DNA of 15,573 nucleotides from CALKCV01 sp964619285 (GTDB lineage Bacteria; Cyanobacteriota; Cyanobacteriia; Cyanobacteriales; Microcoleaceae): contig CAZUCT010000176.1 of the NCBI GenBank assembly GCA_964619285.1, forward strand, positions 1 to 15,573, read 5' to 3'. Of this stretch, positions 14,066 to 15,573 are shown one piece after another (the stretch's first letter is position 1; every line of letters begins with the position of its first letter). The notes under the pieces were generated by a model. That model did no database searches and was not told where the DNA came from. It was given only the letters and a program-made list of their open reading frames with translations. A program made the translations under genes and the position numbers.

Positions 14066-14599
14066 TTATCTTTGTTGGCGGCGAAATTCCCTGGGACTTA
14101 TCCGCATGGGTTGTTCTGGGTTCCAAATTCCTTTTCCCATGAGGCGGGCCCATTCTTGGGCGTTGGCGAGACGATCGCTGTATTTGGTGTTGGGGACTTT
14201 TTCTGAAGCTAGGACGTAACCTTGTTCGACTAGCTCTTCGTTTACCAGGGTTCGATCTTCCCAGATGTATCCCAAGAGGCGATCGAAACTGTCTTTTTGT
14301 TGGGCATCAAATTCTAATAATACTTCTCGTCCCAGGGTCAGTTTTTCTAACTCGGTTTTAGCTTCAACTCCCCAGGGTTGTTGTTTGAGGTCTGGTGCGT
14401 CGATGCCGATGAGTCTGACTGGTTGTAAGATTGGGACTGGGTTGAAATTATCGACAATTTCTATGCTTTGACCGCTAATTACTCTTTCCACTTTGACCGA
14501 TCGCCCTTGGGGCATTTCTGGTTCTTGACAGCTAGCGATAAACAGGCAGGCAGCGATCGCTCCTATCAGTCTTCCGATCCTTTTTTTCTTAGTCCTCAT
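14066..14599 (-). CDS. SNase-like thermonuclease, predicted lipoprotein
   Basis: From the ATG at 14599 the protein has 177 residues and starts with a lipoprotein signal: MRTKKKRIGR, a hydrophobic core, and lipobox IASC with Cys24. The staphylococcal-nuclease fold follows: VKVERVISGQSIEI, VRLIGIDAPD (Arg matching Arg35 of the S. aureus enzyme), WGVEAKTELEKL (Glu matching Glu43), then FDRLLGYIW (Arg matching Arg87). The catalytic set thus appears complete. It would act on DNA or RNA outside the inner membrane and needs calcium in the model enzyme. The start overlaps the ferredoxin gene's end by 11 nt, suggesting translational coupling. A longer start at 14647 would hide the signal peptide and was not chosen. 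Confidence 0.88.
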   Translation of the reverse strand: MRTKKKRIGRLIGAIAACLFIASCQEPEMPQGRSVKVERVISGQSIEIVDNFNPVPILQPVRLIGIDAPDLKQQPWGVEAKTELEKLTLGREVLLEFDAQQKDSFDRLLGYIWEDRTLVNEELVEQGYVLASEKVPNTKYSDRLANAQEWARLMGKGIWNPEQPMRISPREFRRQQR

Positions 14600-14957
14600 C
14601 GATGGGCAGCCCTCTTTTGATTTTGCCTTTACCGAAGTAACGGCCAAATTGGAGTTCGTACACTTCGTCTTCGTCTTGGGTTTCTACTACTAGGTTTGAA
14701 CGAGGATAGCTGACGCAGAGTAGCGCATAACCTTGTTTTTGTAGTTCCAGAGATAGTCCCATTGCTTCTGGTTGGTAGATATCTCCAGAAATCACTCGAA
14801 CCGCGCAGGTGGTACAGGCCCCATTCCGACAGGAGAAGGGTAGTTCCGTTCCTTGATTTTCCAGGCTGTGGAGGATGTAGTTGTCTTCCGGGACGGTTCG
14901 GGTGTGGTAGGTGTCCGTGCGGCGATCGTGTATCTTTATTTGATATTCTTTGACCAT
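14589..14957 (-). CDS. [2Fe-2S] ferredoxin with C-terminal extension, FdC2-like
   Basis: The 122-residue plant-type ferredoxin has cluster ligands Cys43, Cys48, Cys51 (CRNGACTTC) and Cys81. Photosynthetic PetF proteins are about 97 residues and end soon after the last strand; here about 24 more residues follow, reading VYELQFGRYFGKGKIKRG. LQFGRYF is, from memory, the hallmark of the FdC2 group conserved from cyanobacteria to plant plastids, thought to have a different redox potential or partner from PetF. The role is probably in specialised electron transfer rather than bulk photosynthetic flow. It is the first gene of the minus-strand series and overlaps the SNase gene by 11 nt. A repeat-rich region of about 375 nt lies upstream of it. 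Confidence 0.9.
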   Translation of the reverse strand: MVKEYQIKIHDRRTDTYHTRTVPEDNYILHSLENQGTELPFSCRNGACTTCAVRVISGDIYQPEAMGLSLELQKQGYALLCVSYPRSNLVVETQDEDEVYELQFGRYFGKGKIKRGLPIDED

Positions 14958-15023
14958 AATAGATTTTAGATTTATAGAGATTAACTTAGTGGGACTTTCC
15001 TAGAAAGTCAATCAAGTATTGTC

Positions 15024-15176
15024 AGAAACCCGGTTTTTCTAACAATACCTTCGCCAGCATCGAGATTTAAGAAACCGGGTTTTTTCAAAAAACTCGGTTT
15101 CTCGCGGGGGAGGAACGCCATTTTCTTGTAGGTATTTTTATTTTGGCGAAGGTATTGTCTAAAAAACTGGGTTTCT
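15024..15176. repeat. 153-bp nested inverted-repeat element
   Basis: The outer arms are 33 nt (15024-15056 and 15144-15176) and match at 29 of 33 positions. Each begins AGAAACCC at the outside and ends with ACAATACCTTCGCCA inward. Inside lies a second hairpin (15070-15102). No ORF is present. The structure fits a non-autonomous MITE-like element or a composite of the dispersed palindrome. No clear target-site duplication is visible. It lies in the spacer between the ferredoxin gene and tRNA-Ser. Confidence 0.85.
15070..15102. repeat. Inner hairpin of the nested element
   Basis: Arms AGAAACCGGGTTTTTT (15070-15085) and AAAAAACTCGGTTTCT (15087-15102) pair with one G-T position. It is a variant of the AGAAACCCGG palindrome found in and near egtB. 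Confidence 0.9.
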
Positions 15177-15264
15177 CAGTCGGTTCTCTAGAATAACGAT
15201 TTTCGAGCCCGAAAAGAGCTAAGGGGGCCAAAAATTACCGAAAAAATTTTTTTGCCGAAAAGGG

Positions 15265-15293
15265 TTGTCAAATCGCAATACTTCTGCTAGGAT
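15265..15293 (+). promoter_or_regulatory. Promoter of tRNA-Ser
   Basis: The -35 TTGTCA (15265-15270) and -10 TAGGAT (15288-15293) are separated by exactly 17 nt. Transcription would start near 15300, about 34 nt before the tRNA. This is the clearest sigma-70-type promoter in the window. Confidence 0.7.
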
Positions 15294-15333
15294 AGTTTAC
15301 TTGTGGATAACAATTAAATAATTTAAGTCCCCT

Positions 15334-15420
15334 GGAGAGGTGGCCGAGTGGTTGAAGGCGCAGCACTGGAAATGCTGTTTAGTGGCAACGCTAACGAGGG
15401 TTCGAATCCCTCCCTCTCCG
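15334..15420 (+). tRNA. tRNA-Ser (anticodon GGA)
   Basis: The 87-nt gene has acceptor stem GGAGAGG/CCTCTCC and discriminator G. The anticodon stem CAGCA/TGCTG surrounds loop CTGGAAA with anticodon GGA. The long variable arm typical of class II tRNAs is TTAGTGGCAACGCTAACG, and the T arm is GAGGGTTCGAATCCCTC. CCA is not encoded. It reads UCC and UCU serine codons. Confidence 0.95.
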
Positions 15421-15453
15421 TTGGTTTTATTATATGTTGGAGAAGGTTAACCC

Positions 15454-15486
15454 AGAAACCCGGTTTTTTGAAAAAACCGGGTTTCT
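15454..15486. repeat. 33-bp palindrome after tRNA-Ser
   Basis: Arms AGAAACCCGGTTTTTT (15454-15469) and AAAAAACCGGGTTTCT (15471-15486) pair perfectly with a single G between. It belongs to the family at 8505 and 9232 with a slightly different centre. It lies 34 nt after the tRNA and may help end its transcript. From 15487 to the window end I see nothing else. Confidence 0.95.
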
Positions 15487-15573
15487 TAATTCTTATTTTA
15501 GTTTCAACTATTCAAACCATTTTGATACTCTGCGTGCTAAAGCAGCGCAGATTCTTAATTCATCCAAAACTGA

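Noticed and set aside
14600..14647. Longer start of the SNase gene
   Set aside because: It would bury the lipoprotein signal and enlarge the overlap with the ferredoxin gene.

Overview
The window looks like a chromosomal piece of a filamentous cyanobacterium. The evidence is a magnesium-protoporphyrin methyltransferase (chlM), a plant-type ferredoxin with a C-terminal extension, many copies of the cyanobacterial HIP1 octamer GCGATCGC, and several heptanucleotide tandem repeats and dispersed palindromes of the kind abundant in Oscillatoria/Microcoleus-like genomes. The genus cannot be fixed from sequence alone. There are two runs of exactly 100 N (55-154 and 8600-8699). Both sit inside tandem repeats and look like scaffolding placeholders rather than measured lengths.

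Left part (1-3800): a hairpin, a gap, two nested tandem repeats that run into the 3' end of a tRNA-Arg(UCU) gene on the minus strand, and a long leader with one possible 40-residue ORF. Three plus-strand genes of poorly known function follow: a conserved cyanobacterial protein, an eight-segment membrane protein with a poly-Glu loop, and a helix-turn-helix protein with a long acidic middle. A hairpin terminator that could work in both directions closes this group.

Middle part (3855-7620): on the minus strand, chlM is followed by a DUF423 membrane protein broken by a single frameshift and by a LapA-domain small membrane protein. A GluR0-type glutamate-receptor potassium channel is divergent from chlM on the plus strand. 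It converges with an alpha/beta hydrolase of the YheT type.

Right part (7759-14957): all genes are on the minus strand, in transcription order FdC2-like ferredoxin, SNase-like lipoprotein nuclease, inositol-monophosphatase family enzyme, J-domain/TPR protein, hisS, egtC and egtB, with the hydrolase downstream. The first two overlap. The egtC-egtB pair belongs to ergothioneine biosynthesis; egtD is not in the window. The window ends with a tRNA-Ser(GGA) gene behind a good sigma-70-type promoter.

The most unusual feature is in egtB. A dispersed 33-bp palindrome lies inside the coding sequence, at the linker between the DinB-like and formylglycine-generating-enzyme-like domains. Half of it has been amplified as a 24-bp (8-codon) tandem repeat encoding GFSLSQKP. 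The frames on both sides agree with this octapeptide, so the gene is probably intact and only the 100-N placeholder breaks the frame. The same palindrome occurs between egtB and egtC and after tRNA-Ser, and a related form sits inside a 153-bp nested inverted-repeat element at 15024-15176.
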